Shown here: positions 45,782 to 54,785 of the stretch, in pieces | Numbering within the stretch: position 1 is the stretch's first letter | Layout: every line of letters begins with the position of its first letter | Assembly: GCA_027019175.1 (NCBI GenBank) | Contig: JALUXB010000027.1 | Location: 1 to 64,000 of the forward strand | Source: Sulfurovum sp. | Lineage (GTDB): Bacteria > Campylobacterota > Campylobacteria > Campylobacterales > Sulfurovaceae | Length of the DNA stretch: 64,000 nucleotides | Direction of reading: 5' to 3' | Program-made: the position numbers and the translations under genes | The notes under the pieces: generated by a model | The model's input: only the letters and a program-made list of their open reading frames with translations | Database searches by the model: none | What the model was told of the DNA's origin: nothing

Positions 45782-46917
45782 ATCAGTCGCTCCTTTGCTT
45801 CCTGTTTGAGTTGTTTAAGTGCATGGTCCCCTGTACCGTAGAGGTCGGCTTCGAGTTTGTCAATCACGGGTGCGAAGCGCTGCACATCCTCTGCCATCAG
45901 CAGCTGCAACAGCGCTTTTTTTGTTTTGCTCGCATCGATCCGTGCGGTAAGTGGATGTTCCTTTACCCTCTCTTTCTTGTGCCACTTCAGCAGCCACGCA
46001 CTCAGAAAGCCTGCCCCAAAGGCAAGCAGGTATCCCATAAGCGTACTTAGCTGTCTCCAGTCAGTTTGCAGTGGTGGCGGTGTATCGGTTTTATCGACCA
46101 GTACAGCGGTATCGGGGCGGGTGACTTCAATGTGCTCCGGGGGAATGCTAAGCGTGTATTGCTTCCGGGTTTTGGGGTTAAAGGCACGTAGTGTGATAGG
46201 TGCTGTGTCAAAACTTTTTCCGGAAGTGAGTGCGAGGTCGTAAACTGCTTTGTAGTGCACGGTGTGTGCATCCACATGTCTGGTAAGTACCGGCTTGCTT
46301 GCAAAGAGGCTGACGCCTTCCTGTTTGGGGTAAATGTTTTTAATCAGTGGAGGGTAGCCGTTTCCCTCGATAGTGATGCGCAGAGAAACAGGCGCGTAGG
46401 CTTCGACCTTTTTTGGTTTGAAGAGATAGCCAAGTTTGAAGTTTCCTATGAGCTGTGTTCCTTTTGGCAGCGGTTTTACCTGTAGTCTTAGTGGAGGAAC
46501 CGGTATGTTTGAGTCGGTGGTTTCAAGTTTTTTGAAGTCGTCACGGTCACCTGAGAAGAAGTAGTGCACCTTGTCATCGTTGGTGACACGTTTGGTAAGG
46601 TCGAAGTCAATGTCGAGCAAACCGCTTTTAAGCGGAAAGAGAAGGTAGAGGTAATGCTCTTTGGCATGGTGTAGGGTGTTGTCATGCGTGGCGCTGATCT
46701 GTTCAACCCGGTATGTACGTTTTGGTTTGATGTCAAACAGAAAGAGCAGAATCGGCTCAGGATTGGTCTGGTTGATATCAACACTCAGTAGTACCGGCTC
46801 TTTTTCATACGGTGTGAGAGTACTTGGGTGGATGGTGTAGGTAAAATCTTCTGCGTGCAGCAGGGCACTGAAGAGGACAAGAAACAGTGCAGTCAGCCTA
46901 CCACGGTTTGGTTTCAC
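45778..46917 (-). CDS. BatD-like membrane protein
   Basis: 379 residues. Signal peptide (LTALFLVLFSALLHAEDF), Ig-like beta domains in the periplasm with GNFKLGYLFKPKKVEAYAPV, one transmembrane helix (~292-315, TLMGYLLAFGAGFLSAWLL), and a cytoplasmic helical tail. This matches BatD of the aerotolerance (Bat) cluster. Overlaps the VWA-TPR gene by 20 nt and moxR by 4 nt. Confidence 0.78.
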   Translation of the reverse strand: MKPNRGRLTALFLVLFSALLHAEDFTYTIHPSTLTPYEKEPVLLSVDINQTNPEPILLFLFDIKPKRTYRVEQISATHDNTLHHAKEHYLYLLFPLKSGLLDIDFDLTKRVTNDDKVHYFFSGDRDDFKKLETTDSNIPVPPLRLQVKPLPKGTQLIGNFKLGYLFKPKKVEAYAPVSLRITIEGNGYPPLIKNIYPKQEGVSLFASKPVLTRHVDAHTVHYKAVYDLALTSGKSFDTAPITLRAFNPKTRKQYTLSIPPEHIEVTRPDTAVLVDKTDTPPPLQTDWRQLSTLMGYLLAFGAGFLSAWLLKWHKKERVKEHPLTARIDASKTKKALLQLLMAEDVQRFAPVIDKLEADLYGTGDHALKQLKQEAKERLI

Positions 46918-48454
46918 GGATATATCCTTTGTTGATCAGTTCGTACACTTTGGAGCTCAGCGGCAGTTTTTGCGGTTTCTGCTCCTCATCCATCAAAAGT
47001 TGTTTTTTCTCATTTTGGGTACGCTTTTTGTGTTGCTGCTCGCCGCCCGAGCCCGAACCTGCCCCCGACTGTTCCTGGGCTTTGGGTTTCTTGGCATTGT
47101 CATTCTCGTCGCTGCTCTGTTTTGCTTTGCTCTGTGCTCCCTGTGATTTGGGACGGGCCATACCAAGGCTCTTTTTTTTCTGTTCCTCAAGCAGGGCAAC
47201 GGCCTGCAGGTTGTGCAGTGTGTCGGCATCCTCTCCCAGTTGGAGTGCCTTAGTATAATACATCCTCGCTTTAGCATACGTTCCCTGCATGGCGTATGCA
47301 TTGCCAAGATTGTAGAAAAGCAGATGCTTAATTTTCGGAGAGGTGGTGCGTATAGAGCGGTAGAGTGCGGCAGCTTTAGGGTAGTTGCCCAGTTTATAGT
47401 ATGTATCCGCCAGTGCGATCTGACGCTGCAAAGAAGGGGTTTTGACCTTCAGAAGTGCCATTTTGGCGGCATTGTACTCCTGCTGTGTATAGTGGCTGTA
47501 TGCCTGCTTGAGATAGAGGGTATCGAAAAAGGAGGCGTGCAGCTGTATGCCAAAGAACGCAAAGAACGGCAGGAGTTTTCGCGCAGCGCGCGTGTGTACC
47601 GCAAGAAAGAGCAGCAGTGCCAGCAGCAGCGGCAGCTGGTAGAGTTCGGTGTAGCTGTAGCGCAGTTTCTCTATGCTGTTGGTGTCCCTGCTGCCCGCTT
47701 CAAAACTTTTGAGAATGGCATCGGCTGTTGCTTCCGGACTGCTTCCTGGGGTAAGGTAGGTACCGTCAAGTGTCTCCGCAAGACGCTCAAGCAGAGGATT
47801 GATACGGGAGATGACCAGATGCCCCTCTTTGTCTCTCAGGGGCTTGCCCTGTTCTGTAGGGATGGTACTGCCTTCCGTTGTGCCGAGGGCAAGGATGGTA
47901 AGGTGAATATCTGCCCCCTTGAGAGTTCCTGTCAGCGTATCGAGATCCCTCTCCTCCCCGCCATCAGTAATGAGCAGCAGCTCCTTATGGCCGTTTTTGT
48001 CTGCGGCAATTTGCTTAAAGAGCTTTTTGAGTGATGTCCCTTTGGTAAGGATGTTCTTGGGCTCAAGCGCTTCCAGTGCTGTTTTGACGAGGGCATGGTC
48101 AGTCGTTGGAGGAGAGAGCAGCAGAGGGTTGGTTGTAAAGGCGATAAGCATCACATTGTCCTTGACATCCTTTTGGAGCAGTGTTTCGATGGTTGCCTTG
48201 GCAAAGCGGTAGCGGTCGGGCCGAATATCCCGGGCACGCATTGAGTAGGAGACATCCAGTGCGATGATGACATCGCGCGCATCGACACGCTCCTGGGTGA
48301 TACCTTTCTCAAGCTGTGGTCTTGCAAGTGCAATAAGCAGCAGGGCAATGATGAGCAGATGCATGACGATACGCAGCGAACGCGGCTTGAGCAGGTAGAA
48401 CGCAAGACCAAGCGGAATAAGCAGCCAGAGATATTGGGGAGCGTGAAAGATCAT
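46898..48454 (-). CDS. BatB-BatC fusion: VWA domain plus TPR repeats
   Basis: 518 residues from the ATG at 48454, which forms an ATGA overlap with the batA stop; the track start is 11 codons upstream. Two N-terminal helices, then a VWA domain with the metal-site motif IALDVSYSM (~residue 68), a third membrane segment (~285-305), and TPR-like repeats (~335-430, YYKLGNYPKAAALY). The tail is Lys/Gln/Ser-rich. In Bacteroides-type clusters BatB and BatC are often separate; here they are one chain. Confidence 0.85.
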   Translation of the reverse strand: MIFHAPQYLWLLIPLGLAFYLLKPRSLRIVMHLLIIALLLIALARPQLEKGITQERVDARDVIIALDVSYSMRARDIRPDRYRFAKATIETLLQKDVKDNVMLIAFTTNPLLLSPPTTDHALVKTALEALEPKNILTKGTSLKKLFKQIAADKNGHKELLLITDGGEERDLDTLTGTLKGADIHLTILALGTTEGSTIPTEQGKPLRDKEGHLVISRINPLLERLAETLDGTYLTPGSSPEATADAILKSFEAGSRDTNSIEKLRYSYTELYQLPLLLALLLFLAVHTRAARKLLPFFAFFGIQLHASFFDTLYLKQAYSHYTQQEYNAAKMALLKVKTPSLQRQIALADTYYKLGNYPKAAALYRSIRTTSPKIKHLLFYNLGNAYAMQGTYAKARMYYTKALQLGEDADTLHNLQAVALLEEQKKKSLGMARPKSQGAQSKAKQSSDENDNAKKPKAQEQSGAGSGSGGEQQHKKRTQNEKKQLLMDEEQKPQKLPLSSKVYELINKGYIRETKPW

Positions 48455-49362
48455 TGGCGCTTCCTTGCATAAGAGGGGTAGAGCCATAACAGCAGCAGTG
48501 TCAGTGCCGCAAGCAGCGGCGGAGTGATAAGCAGCCGTTTGTTGAGGTAGTTCTCTCCGCGTATTTTGCTCGGTTCGAGTGCTGCGATCTCTTTGAAAAC
48601 CTTTTTAAGCGATGCTGCAGAGGAAGCACCGTAGCTTTTTCCGCCGGTTTCCCTGGCGATGGTCTCAAGCAGTGAGGCATCGTAGTCGCGTTTGGTACCG
48701 ATGCCGATGGTGTAGATGCGTATGCCCCGCTTCTTTGCCAGTGCGACAGCCTCTTTTGGGGAGTGCTTTCCTGCATTGTGAAAGCCATCGGTCAGCAGTA
48801 CGATCACTTTTGATTTCGCTTTGCCAAAAGAGAGGGTGCGCATTGCCTGCATCAGCGCGTCTCCAACGGCGGTACTCTCTCCAGCAATGCCGACTGTGGT
48901 CATTGTAAGCAGTTTCCCCAGTGCGGCAAGGTCGTAAGTCAGCGGTGAAGCGGTATAGGCAAAGGTACCGAAGACCACCACACCCATATTGTCGTCAAGC
49001 CGGTTTCTGGTAAAAGACTGTGCCAGATCGAGAGTGGTTTCATATTTACTCTTGAAGCGGTCTTTGGTGTCGAAGCCGCTTTGTGCCATGGAGCCGGAGG
49101 CATCGATGGCAAGGACAAGGTCACGTCCCTTTTTATGTCTGTTGGCACTGCTGTCATAGACAAAGGGTTCGGCCAGTGCTGTAACCATCAGGAGGAAAAT
49201 GAGTACTTTTAACCACATCTCCCACGAAAAGAGAGGGTGTTCTCTACCCACCCATTTAAGCCTTGGGAAATAGTAGCGGCGGCTATGCTCCCGGCAGAGG
49301 AAGAGGCATGGAAGCAGCAGCAGAAAAAGAAAAGCCCATGGGCTACCGAACATAAAATGCAT
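48451..49362 (-). CDS. BatA-like VWA-domain membrane protein
   Basis: 303 residues. N-terminal helix (WAFLFLLLLPCLFL), a second helix (~50), VWA domain with LAIDASGSM (MIDAS DxSxS, ~residue 85) and TDG later (VLLTDGF), and a C-terminal helix near 285-300. First gene of the minus-strand Bat/MoxR/DUF58 cluster; divergent from the L,D-transpeptidase with 68 nt between the starts. Confidence 0.87.
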   Translation of the reverse strand: MHFMFGSPWAFLFLLLLPCLFLCREHSRRYYFPRLKWVGREHPLFSWEMWLKVLIFLLMVTALAEPFVYDSSANRHKKGRDLVLAIDASGSMAQSGFDTKDRFKSKYETTLDLAQSFTRNRLDDNMGVVVFGTFAYTASPLTYDLAALGKLLTMTTVGIAGESTAVGDALMQAMRTLSFGKAKSKVIVLLTDGFHNAGKHSPKEAVALAKKRGIRIYTIGIGTKRDYDASLLETIARETGGKSYGASSAASLKKVFKEIAALEPSKIRGENYLNKRLLITPPLLAALTLLLLWLYPSYARKRQ

Positions 49363-49397
49363 ACGCTTATTTTAGCATTTTCGGAATAAGGTTACGA

Positions 49398-49403
49398 TAT
49401 AAT
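49398..49403 (+). promoter_or_regulatory. Candidate -10 element for the L,D-transpeptidase gene
   Basis: TATAAT 28 bp upstream of the ATG at 49431, in the divergent batA/ldt spacer. No convincing -35 box. Confidence 0.4.
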
Positions 49404-49430
49404 CTTATCAAATCTACGTCGAGGGCAAAC

Positions 49431-51095
49431 ATGCTTCCAAAAATGATCATGCAGTGGTTCGCTGCCGTCTGTACCGTACTTATTCTTTCTGTTAGTGCCG
49501 TATCTGCTGTGGAAAAGCCGTTTGACGAGCATGCCACAGAGGTAATCTACAATTCTCTTCAGTCCGAATCCGATAAAAGTTTTCTCAAGCATTTTTACAA
49601 ACAGCTGCTTTTTCTGCCGGCATGGATGCATGAGAAAGGCCCCTCTTCCGCGGCAAAAGGACTCTTCGCAGCCATGAAAGAGGACTTCACGCTTGATCCA
49701 AGAAGCAGACTTTACCACGATGCAAGGGATTTTGAGGTTCAGGCTCAGGCACTCTACGCAAACGGAAGTACCTTTTTGCAGAAGATGGAGATGGAGTTCA
49801 AAATTACGATGCTTTACAAGGCTTATACTGATTACGCCTACTTTGGCAGCATCAACTGGGGAGCCTTTCAGGCACGTATTGTCAATCTGAAAGTCAACGG
49901 CGTGAGTACAGAATGGGTACTGCACCGCCCTAATGTAGACCCTGTCGGCATGGTAGAAAAGGCACTTTTGGGGGCAGACCTTAAAAAAGAGCTTCAGGGT
50001 GCTGTACCCACCGCTTACCACTACCGTGCCCTGCAGCGTGCGCTCAAGCACTACATGTCCATCGAAGCGGAGGGTGGCTGGGCACCGGTACGTCTGCATG
50101 CCCGCAAACTTAACCCCGGCAAACGTGATCCTGGCGTCTACTCGCTGCGAGAGCGTCTGCGTGTTACTGGAGAGTACCGCGTATGTTCAGAGAGTAGCGA
50201 AGACGACCGCTATGACAGTTGTCTTCTCGAAGCGGTCAAACTTTTTCAGACCCGAAACGGTTTGAAAGCCGATGGTGTTGTGGGACCTGCAACGCTGCGA
50301 AAGCTCAATATCCCTGTCTCCCGGCGGATCACCACAATCCGTCTTAACCTTGACCGTATCAAGTGGCTCAATCCAAGGCAGCCTCACCATCATATCATCA
50401 TCAATATTCCCTTCTTTACGCTCTATTTCGAAGAAGATGGCAAGCTGCTTACCTCCATCCGGGTCATTACCGGAAAACCCAACCACCCTACCCCCATTTT
50501 CTCTGATGAGGTAGAGATGATCGTCCTCAATCCCTACTGGAACGTGCCAAAAAGCATCATCCAAAAAGAGATGATCCCCAAACTGCTGCGCAACCCCTAT
50601 GCCCTCAAGCGCGAAGCCATACAGATCTACTCCGGCTGGGGGAAAGATGCAAAGGTTGTCGACCCTGCTTCGGTCAACTGGGCGCAATACCGCTACAGCA
50701 AACATGTTCCCTACCGCTTCGCACAGCAACCCGGATACAAGAATGCACTCGGAAAGATCAAGTTCCTCTTTCCCAACAAGTTCTCGGTCTATATGCATGA
50801 TACACCGACAAAGCGTCTCTTTCTCAGAAACAAGCGTGCTTTCAGTCACGGCTGTGTGCGTCTTCAGGAGCCCAAGAAGCTGCTGGAGACCTTTGCGAGC
50901 TTCGAGCCGATCGATATGGAAAAGGCCGATACGATCCTTAAAGGCAAGAAGAATGTCTACATGAAGCTCAAAGAGAAGGTACCGGTTGATATCATCTACC
51001 TGACCGCATGGGTGGACTACGACGGCCATCTGCAGTTCAGGGACGATGTCTATCACTACGACGAGATGCAGCTGCAGTCGTACAAAAGGTGGTAA
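49431..51095 (+). CDS. L,D-transpeptidase (YcbB/LdtD-like)
   Basis: 554 residues. Signal/anchor (AAVCTVLILSVSAVSAV), a long scaffold region, a peptidoglycan-binding domain (FQTRNGLKADGVVGPATL, ~275), and a YkuD catalytic domain with SVYMHDTP ... FSHGCVRLQ (~445-485; His, then Ser-His-Gly-Cys). It forms 3-3 crosslinks in periplasmic peptidoglycan. Architecture and length fit the YcbB group. One nt before coaE, so the two may be co-transcribed. Confidence 0.92.
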   Translation: MLPKMIMQWFAAVCTVLILSVSAVSAVEKPFDEHATEVIYNSLQSESDKSFLKHFYKQLLFLPAWMHEKGPSSAAKGLFAAMKEDFTLDPRSRLYHDARDFEVQAQALYANGSTFLQKMEMEFKITMLYKAYTDYAYFGSINWGAFQARIVNLKVNGVSTEWVLHRPNVDPVGMVEKALLGADLKKELQGAVPTAYHYRALQRALKHYMSIEAEGGWAPVRLHARKLNPGKRDPGVYSLRERLRVTGEYRVCSESSEDDRYDSCLLEAVKLFQTRNGLKADGVVGPATLRKLNIPVSRRITTIRLNLDRIKWLNPRQPHHHIIINIPFFTLYFEEDGKLLTSIRVITGKPNHPTPIFSDEVEMIVLNPYWNVPKSIIQKEMIPKLLRNPYALKREAIQIYSGWGKDAKVVDPASVNWAQYRYSKHVPYRFAQQPGYKNALGKIKFLFPNKFSVYMHDTPTKRLFLRNKRAFSHGCVRLQEPKKLLETFASFEPIDMEKADTILKGKKNVYMKLKEKVPVDIIYLTAWVDYDGHLQFRDDVYHYDEMQLQSYKRW

Positions 51096-51096
51096 A

Positions 51097-51690
51097 ATGG
51101 CGTTTGATTATGCAGTCGTACTGACAGGAAGTATCGCTACGGGTAAAAGCACGGTGGCGCGGATGTTCGAAGAGGACGGTTTTGCCATCATCGATGCGGA
51201 TACTATTGCACACGAAGTGCTTGAATCGCAGCAGGAGACGATAGCCCGGATGTTCGGCAGTGAAGTTGTTCAGGAGGGCAAGGTGGATAGAAAGGCACTT
51301 GGGAAAGTGATCTTTGCCGACCCGCTCAAACGAAAGGCGCTCGAACAGCTGCTTCATCCGCTTATCTATGATGTCATCGAAGCCAGAGCGAAGGAAGAGG
51401 ATGCAAAGCGCAAGCCCTACATTGTCGATATACCGCTTTTTTTTGAGGGAGGGCGTTACCCCATCAAGTGCTCACTGGTAGTGTATGCTGCGCCGGAGCA
51501 GCAGCTGGAGCGTGCCATGGCGCGTGACGGGTTGGATGAAGAGGCCGCGCTTGAGCGTATTGCTTCGCAGATAGACATTACCGAAAAGCGTTTTCTGGCA
51601 GACTATGTGATCGACAATACCAAAGACGAAGTACACTTGCGACGTGAATATGAACAGGCCAAAGATGCTATTTTGAAGGAGTTTGCATGA
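51097..51690 (+). CDS. coaE: Dephospho-CoA kinase
   Basis: 197 residues from the ATG one base after the transpeptidase stop; the track start lies 17 codons inside that gene. P-loop LTGSIATGKST at the N-terminus, then IIDADTIAHEVL and IPLFFEGG, all typical. It phosphorylates the ribose 3'-OH in the last step of CoA synthesis. ATGA overlap with dapF. Confidence 0.94.
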   Translation: MAFDYAVVLTGSIATGKSTVARMFEEDGFAIIDADTIAHEVLESQQETIARMFGSEVVQEGKVDRKALGKVIFADPLKRKALEQLLHPLIYDVIEARAKEEDAKRKPYIVDIPLFFEGGRYPIKCSLVVYAAPEQQLERAMARDGLDEEAALERIASQIDITEKRFLADYVIDNTKDEVHLRREYEQAKDAILKEFA

Positions 51691-52436
51691 CAGTGACCAA
51701 ATATTCGGCCAACGGGAACGATTTTATTTTTTTTATCGCCAAAGAGAAGGCCGACAGAAGTGAATTAGCCAAGAAGCTTTGCCACCGCCAGAATGGTGTA
51801 GGTGCAGACGGTATGGTGGTACTGTTGCCCCATCCGGAGTATGATTTCGAGTGGGAATTCTACAATGCCGACGGCTCGTACGCGGCAATGTGCGGCAACG
51901 CCAGCCGTGCCGCAGCACACTTTGCCCACGAAAAGGGTATCAGTAAAGAGGGCAGGGCAGAGTTTCTTACCGGTGCAGGGGTCATCCGCGCAACGATCAA
52001 CGGCCTCTATGTGGTCAGTGATATGGTTGAGCCCAAAATTCTGCGTACTGACATCGAGGAAGAGGGTGAAACATGGTGGCTGATCGATTCGGGTGTACCG
52101 CATTTGGTAGCTGTACGTGACAATATTGATGAATTTGATCTGGAACAGGCTCGCAGACTGCGCGAGAAGTACGACACCAACGTCAATATCTGCCGTATGG
52201 AAGGGGACGACACGATGTATGTACGTACCTACGAGAGAGGTGTGGAAGATGAAACACTGGCATGCGGTACAGGCATGGTTGCCTGTTTTATCCGCAACCA
52301 CAAAGAGGGGAGGGCGGCCGATCAGGTGAAGGTCTTTCCTAAAAGCGGTGATGAACTTTACGTCAGCTATGAAGAGGGTGTTTACCGTTTTGGCGGGAAA
52401 GTGACCAAAACCTTTATTGCCGAAACACTGATTTAG
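51687..52436 (+). CDS. dapF: Diaminopimelate epimerase
   Basis: 249 residues, slightly short of the usual ~275. Converts LL- to meso-diaminopimelate for lysine and peptidoglycan. YSANGNDFI at the N-terminus; the two catalytic cysteines are in MCGNASRAA (~residue 70) and LACGTGMVA (~residue 192). Coupled to coaE by a 4-nt overlap. Confidence 0.94.
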   Translation: MTVTKYSANGNDFIFFIAKEKADRSELAKKLCHRQNGVGADGMVVLLPHPEYDFEWEFYNADGSYAAMCGNASRAAAHFAHEKGISKEGRAEFLTGAGVIRATINGLYVVSDMVEPKILRTDIEEEGETWWLIDSGVPHLVAVRDNIDEFDLEQARRLREKYDTNVNICRMEGDDTMYVRTYERGVEDETLACGTGMVACFIRNHKEGRAADQVKVFPKSGDELYVSYEEGVYRFGGKVTKTFIAETLI

Positions 52437-52446
52437 AGAGGAAAAT

Positions 52447-53085
52447 ATGAAAAAACTGTTATATATCGCCATGCTCATTGGCAGCCTGTTTGGCGGAGAA
52501 TTTGATGATGCGATGCAAGCCTACAAGGCAGGCAACTACATCCAGGCACTTAACGGATTCTATGTGCTGGCAAAGAACGGCGACCCGCAGGCACAATACA
52601 ATGTAGGGTTAATGTATGCCCTTGGCAAAGGGACACAGCCCGATGCCAAAAAAGCGATGGAGTGGTACGCAAAGGCAGCCAAGCAGGGCATGTCTCAGGC
52701 ACAATTCAACCTGGGAGAGATCTATCAGAATCTCGGCGGAGTAGAAGCACATGGATATGAGAAAGCGAAATACTGGTATGAAAAGGCTGCTGCGCAGGAT
52801 GTTGCACAGGCATATAACAACCTCGGCGCTCTCTATCTTGAAGGCAAAGGCGTAAAGAAGGATATTGAAAAAGCATTGACATACTTCGGTAAAGCAGCCG
52901 AGCTTGGCGATGCCAATGCAGACCTGAATCTCGGCATTCTTTACGCCTGGGGAGAGGGTGTCCCCAATGACAAAATGAAAGCCTATGAGTACTTCAAAAA
53001 AGCACTGAGTGCCGGCAAGCAGCAGGCCGGAGGTTACCTTGAAAAACTCTGTAAAGAGAGCAGCTGGGTGTGTGAAAAGAAGTAA
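52447..53085 (+). CDS. Sel1-repeat secreted protein
   Basis: 212 residues. Signal peptide (LYIAMLIGSLFGG), then about five Sel1-like repeats of ~36 residues, for example AQYNVGLMYALGKG and AYNNLGALYLEGKG. The C-terminal cysteines (LCKESSWVCEKK) resemble the paired cysteines of Helicobacter cysteine-rich Sel1 proteins. Probably periplasmic, mediating protein contacts. Eleven nt after dapF. Confidence 0.85.
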   Translation: MKKLLYIAMLIGSLFGGEFDDAMQAYKAGNYIQALNGFYVLAKNGDPQAQYNVGLMYALGKGTQPDAKKAMEWYAKAAKQGMSQAQFNLGEIYQNLGGVEAHGYEKAKYWYEKAAAQDVAQAYNNLGALYLEGKGVKKDIEKALTYFGKAAELGDANADLNLGILYAWGEGVPNDKMKAYEYFKKALSAGKQQAGGYLEKLCKESSWVCEKK

Positions 53086-53133
53086 GTCACCGCTTCTTTC
53101 CTGATTTGGGGGAAAACTTAAGCTTTCTTCCTA

Positions 53134-53139
53134 TATAAT
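53134..53139 (+). promoter_or_regulatory. Candidate -10 element for tRNA-Val
   Basis: TATAAT 20 bp before the 5' end of the tRNA gene, with a suitable distance to the likely transcription start. Confidence 0.5.
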
Positions 53140-53158
53140 TTCCACCTACAAAATTTGT

Positions 53159-53234
53159 GGTCGCGTAGCTCAGTTGGTAGAGCACTACCTTGACATGGTA
53201 GTGGTCGTTGGTTCAAGTCCAATCGTGGCCACCA
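53159..53234 (+). tRNA. tRNA-Val (GAC anticodon)
   Basis: 76 nt folding into a full cloverleaf: acceptor GGTCGCG/CGTGGCC, D arm GCTC-AGTTGGTA-GAGC, anticodon arm CTACC-TTGACAT-GGTAG (anticodon GAC), T arm with TTCAAGT, discriminator A and encoded CCA. Confidence 0.97.
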
Positions 53235-53280
53235 TTGCTCATATTTTTTTCTGCTCACTCCAATTTTTCAAAAATCATAG

Positions 53281-53286
53281 TATAAT
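53281..53286 (+). promoter_or_regulatory. Candidate -10 element for the 137-aa membrane protein gene
   Basis: TATAAT 31 bp upstream of the ATG at 53317, following the tRNA gene. Confidence 0.35.
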
Positions 53287-53316
53287 ACTCCCAATTACGT
53301 TTGAAAGAGGGAAATC

Positions 53317-53730
53317 ATGGACAAGTCAATGATGGTGTTTATTGCCGTGGGTATAGGTTTTTTTTATGTAGTAACGACGTATGTCGGGGACATACAGAAA
53401 GAGGATGACCGTCTTCAGAATACCGGCTATGAACAGGAGCACAGGTTCGACCAGTACTATACTGAAGACAGTATAGGCGAGAAGATACTCGATGTTACCC
53501 TTGCCGATCCTCAAACGCAGGTAGCCGCATGGAACAAGAGCCCTCTGAAAAAGGAGTATCTTGAGCTCTTCCCCGACTTCGATACAATGCGTACTTTTAT
53601 TAAGAATCGTGTGAGAGGGAAGGTACTTATAGAGAAACTCAACAAGCAGATTAAAGATGTTGAAGATAAATTTTTCTCCGGTACAATCGATGCGGAAACT
53701 GCCAAGCGTACACTTGGACAGCTCAAATAG
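53317..53730 (+). CDS. Hypothetical membrane-anchored protein (137 aa)
   Basis: Not recognised. One N-terminal membrane segment (MMVFIAVGIGFFYVVTTYVG), followed by a charged domain of ~115 residues ending in helices (IKDVEDKFFSGTID). GAGGG ribosome site before the ATG. Its stop is 3 nt from the convergent OmpA gene's stop. Probably a conserved lineage protein. Confidence 0.7.
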   Translation: MDKSMMVFIAVGIGFFYVVTTYVGDIQKEDDRLQNTGYEQEHRFDQYYTEDSIGEKILDVTLADPQTQVAAWNKSPLKKEYLELFPDFDTMRTFIKNRVRGKVLIEKLNKQIKDVEDKFFSGTIDAETAKRTLGQLK

Positions 53731-53733
53731 TAT

Positions 53734-54447
53734 TTATCTGCACGGATCGGTCATTTGGTTTCTGTCTGCATACAAATAGACTTCTACACGCCGGTTCAGC
53801 GCTCTGTTTCTCGGAGTATCATTCGGTGCGATCGGTTTCTCCCATGAACATCCTTTTATGAGCGGACGGCCGTTGACAGCCAACAGGTTGGCAACGCTTC
53901 TTGCCCGTCTTTCAGAAAGTGCCTGGTTGTACTCGTAACTTCCCGTATTGTCCGTAAAGCCGGCTACACCCACAATGGTTTGAGGATACTGTGCGAGTAC
54001 CTGTGCCACTTTTTCCACTTTTGCTTTTGCGCTTGGCTGCAGTCTGTCCGAATTGGTTTTGAACATCATTTTGTCCCGGAACATGATCTTGACATAGGTA
54101 GGGTGTTTGGAGACAATGATGTCGTGTCTGGGATCAAGTGCAGCAAGCGGATCATTGTTGACACCGGTACCCAGTGCACGTGCTACGGCATTGGCCTGTT
54201 CATCCAGACTGTACCCTATGCCTCCCCCCAGTGCAGCACCGAGAAGTGCCCCGATGACAGCACGTTCTCCTTTGTGGTGTCCTTTTGTGTTGTATCCTAT
54301 GGCTGCACCGGCCAGTGCGCCTGTCAGTGCGCCTGTTTTGGTGCGGTCATAGCTTTGGTCTTCTACCAGTCCCGGCTGGTTATAGCAGCCGGTAAGCAGC
54401 AAGAGTGCAGCACTTGCGCTTAATATGCTTTTTCGATATATCATCAT
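53734..54447 (-). CDS. OmpA-family lipoprotein with glycine zipper
   Basis: 237 residues. Lipobox LLLLTGC near residue 21, a glycine-zipper region (ALTGALAGAAIGY, GALLGAALGGGIGY), and a C-terminal OmpA domain (VAGFTDNTGSYEYNQALSERRA, ~165) that binds peptidoglycan. Outer-membrane attached, envelope anchoring. Thirteen nt separate it from the smaller glycine-zipper lipoprotein upstream, with which it shares the first domain. Confidence 0.9.
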   Translation of the reverse strand: MMIYRKSILSASAALLLLTGCYNQPGLVEDQSYDRTKTGALTGALAGAAIGYNTKGHHKGERAVIGALLGAALGGGIGYSLDEQANAVARALGTGVNNDPLAALDPRHDIIVSKHPTYVKIMFRDKMMFKTNSDRLQPSAKAKVEKVAQVLAQYPQTIVGVAGFTDNTGSYEYNQALSERRARSVANLLAVNGRPLIKGCSWEKPIAPNDTPRNRALNRRVEVYLYADRNQMTDPCR

Positions 54448-54459
54448 TTCCTCTCCTTT

Positions 54460-54735
54460 TTATTCATGCCATCCGCCGGTTTCGACGGGTTGCGGATTGT
54501 TTTCATCTACCGCGTTGCCTATTAGTCCGCCTACTGCAGCACCGGCAAGTGCACCGAGTGCAGCATTCCTTCCTCTATGGTGGCCGCTATTGTATCCGAT
54601 TACAGAACCGGCGAGTGCACCGGTAGCTATACCGGTTTGTGTTGCATTGTTTGGTACAACTTCATTCCCTGTGCATCCTGTCAGGAGGAATAGGGAGATA
54701 CCTGTCATGGTAACGATTAGTTTGCTATACTTCAT
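54460..54735 (-). CDS. Small glycine-zipper lipoprotein
   Basis: 91 residues. Signal peptide with lipobox FLLTGC, then a glycine-zipper pair (GIATGALAGSVIGY, NAALGALAGAAVGGLIG) and a short hydrophilic tail. Similar to the N-terminal part of the following OmpA protein, suggesting duplication. Glycine zippers pack helices in membranes; function unknown. Confidence 0.82.
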   Translation of the reverse strand: MKYSKLIVTMTGISLFLLTGCTGNEVVPNNATQTGIATGALAGSVIGYNSGHHRGRNAALGALAGAAVGGLIGNAVDENNPQPVETGGWHE

Positions 54736-54785
54736 TGTTCATTCCTTCTGTATGAAATATGACGATTATAGCACGTCATTGCAAA

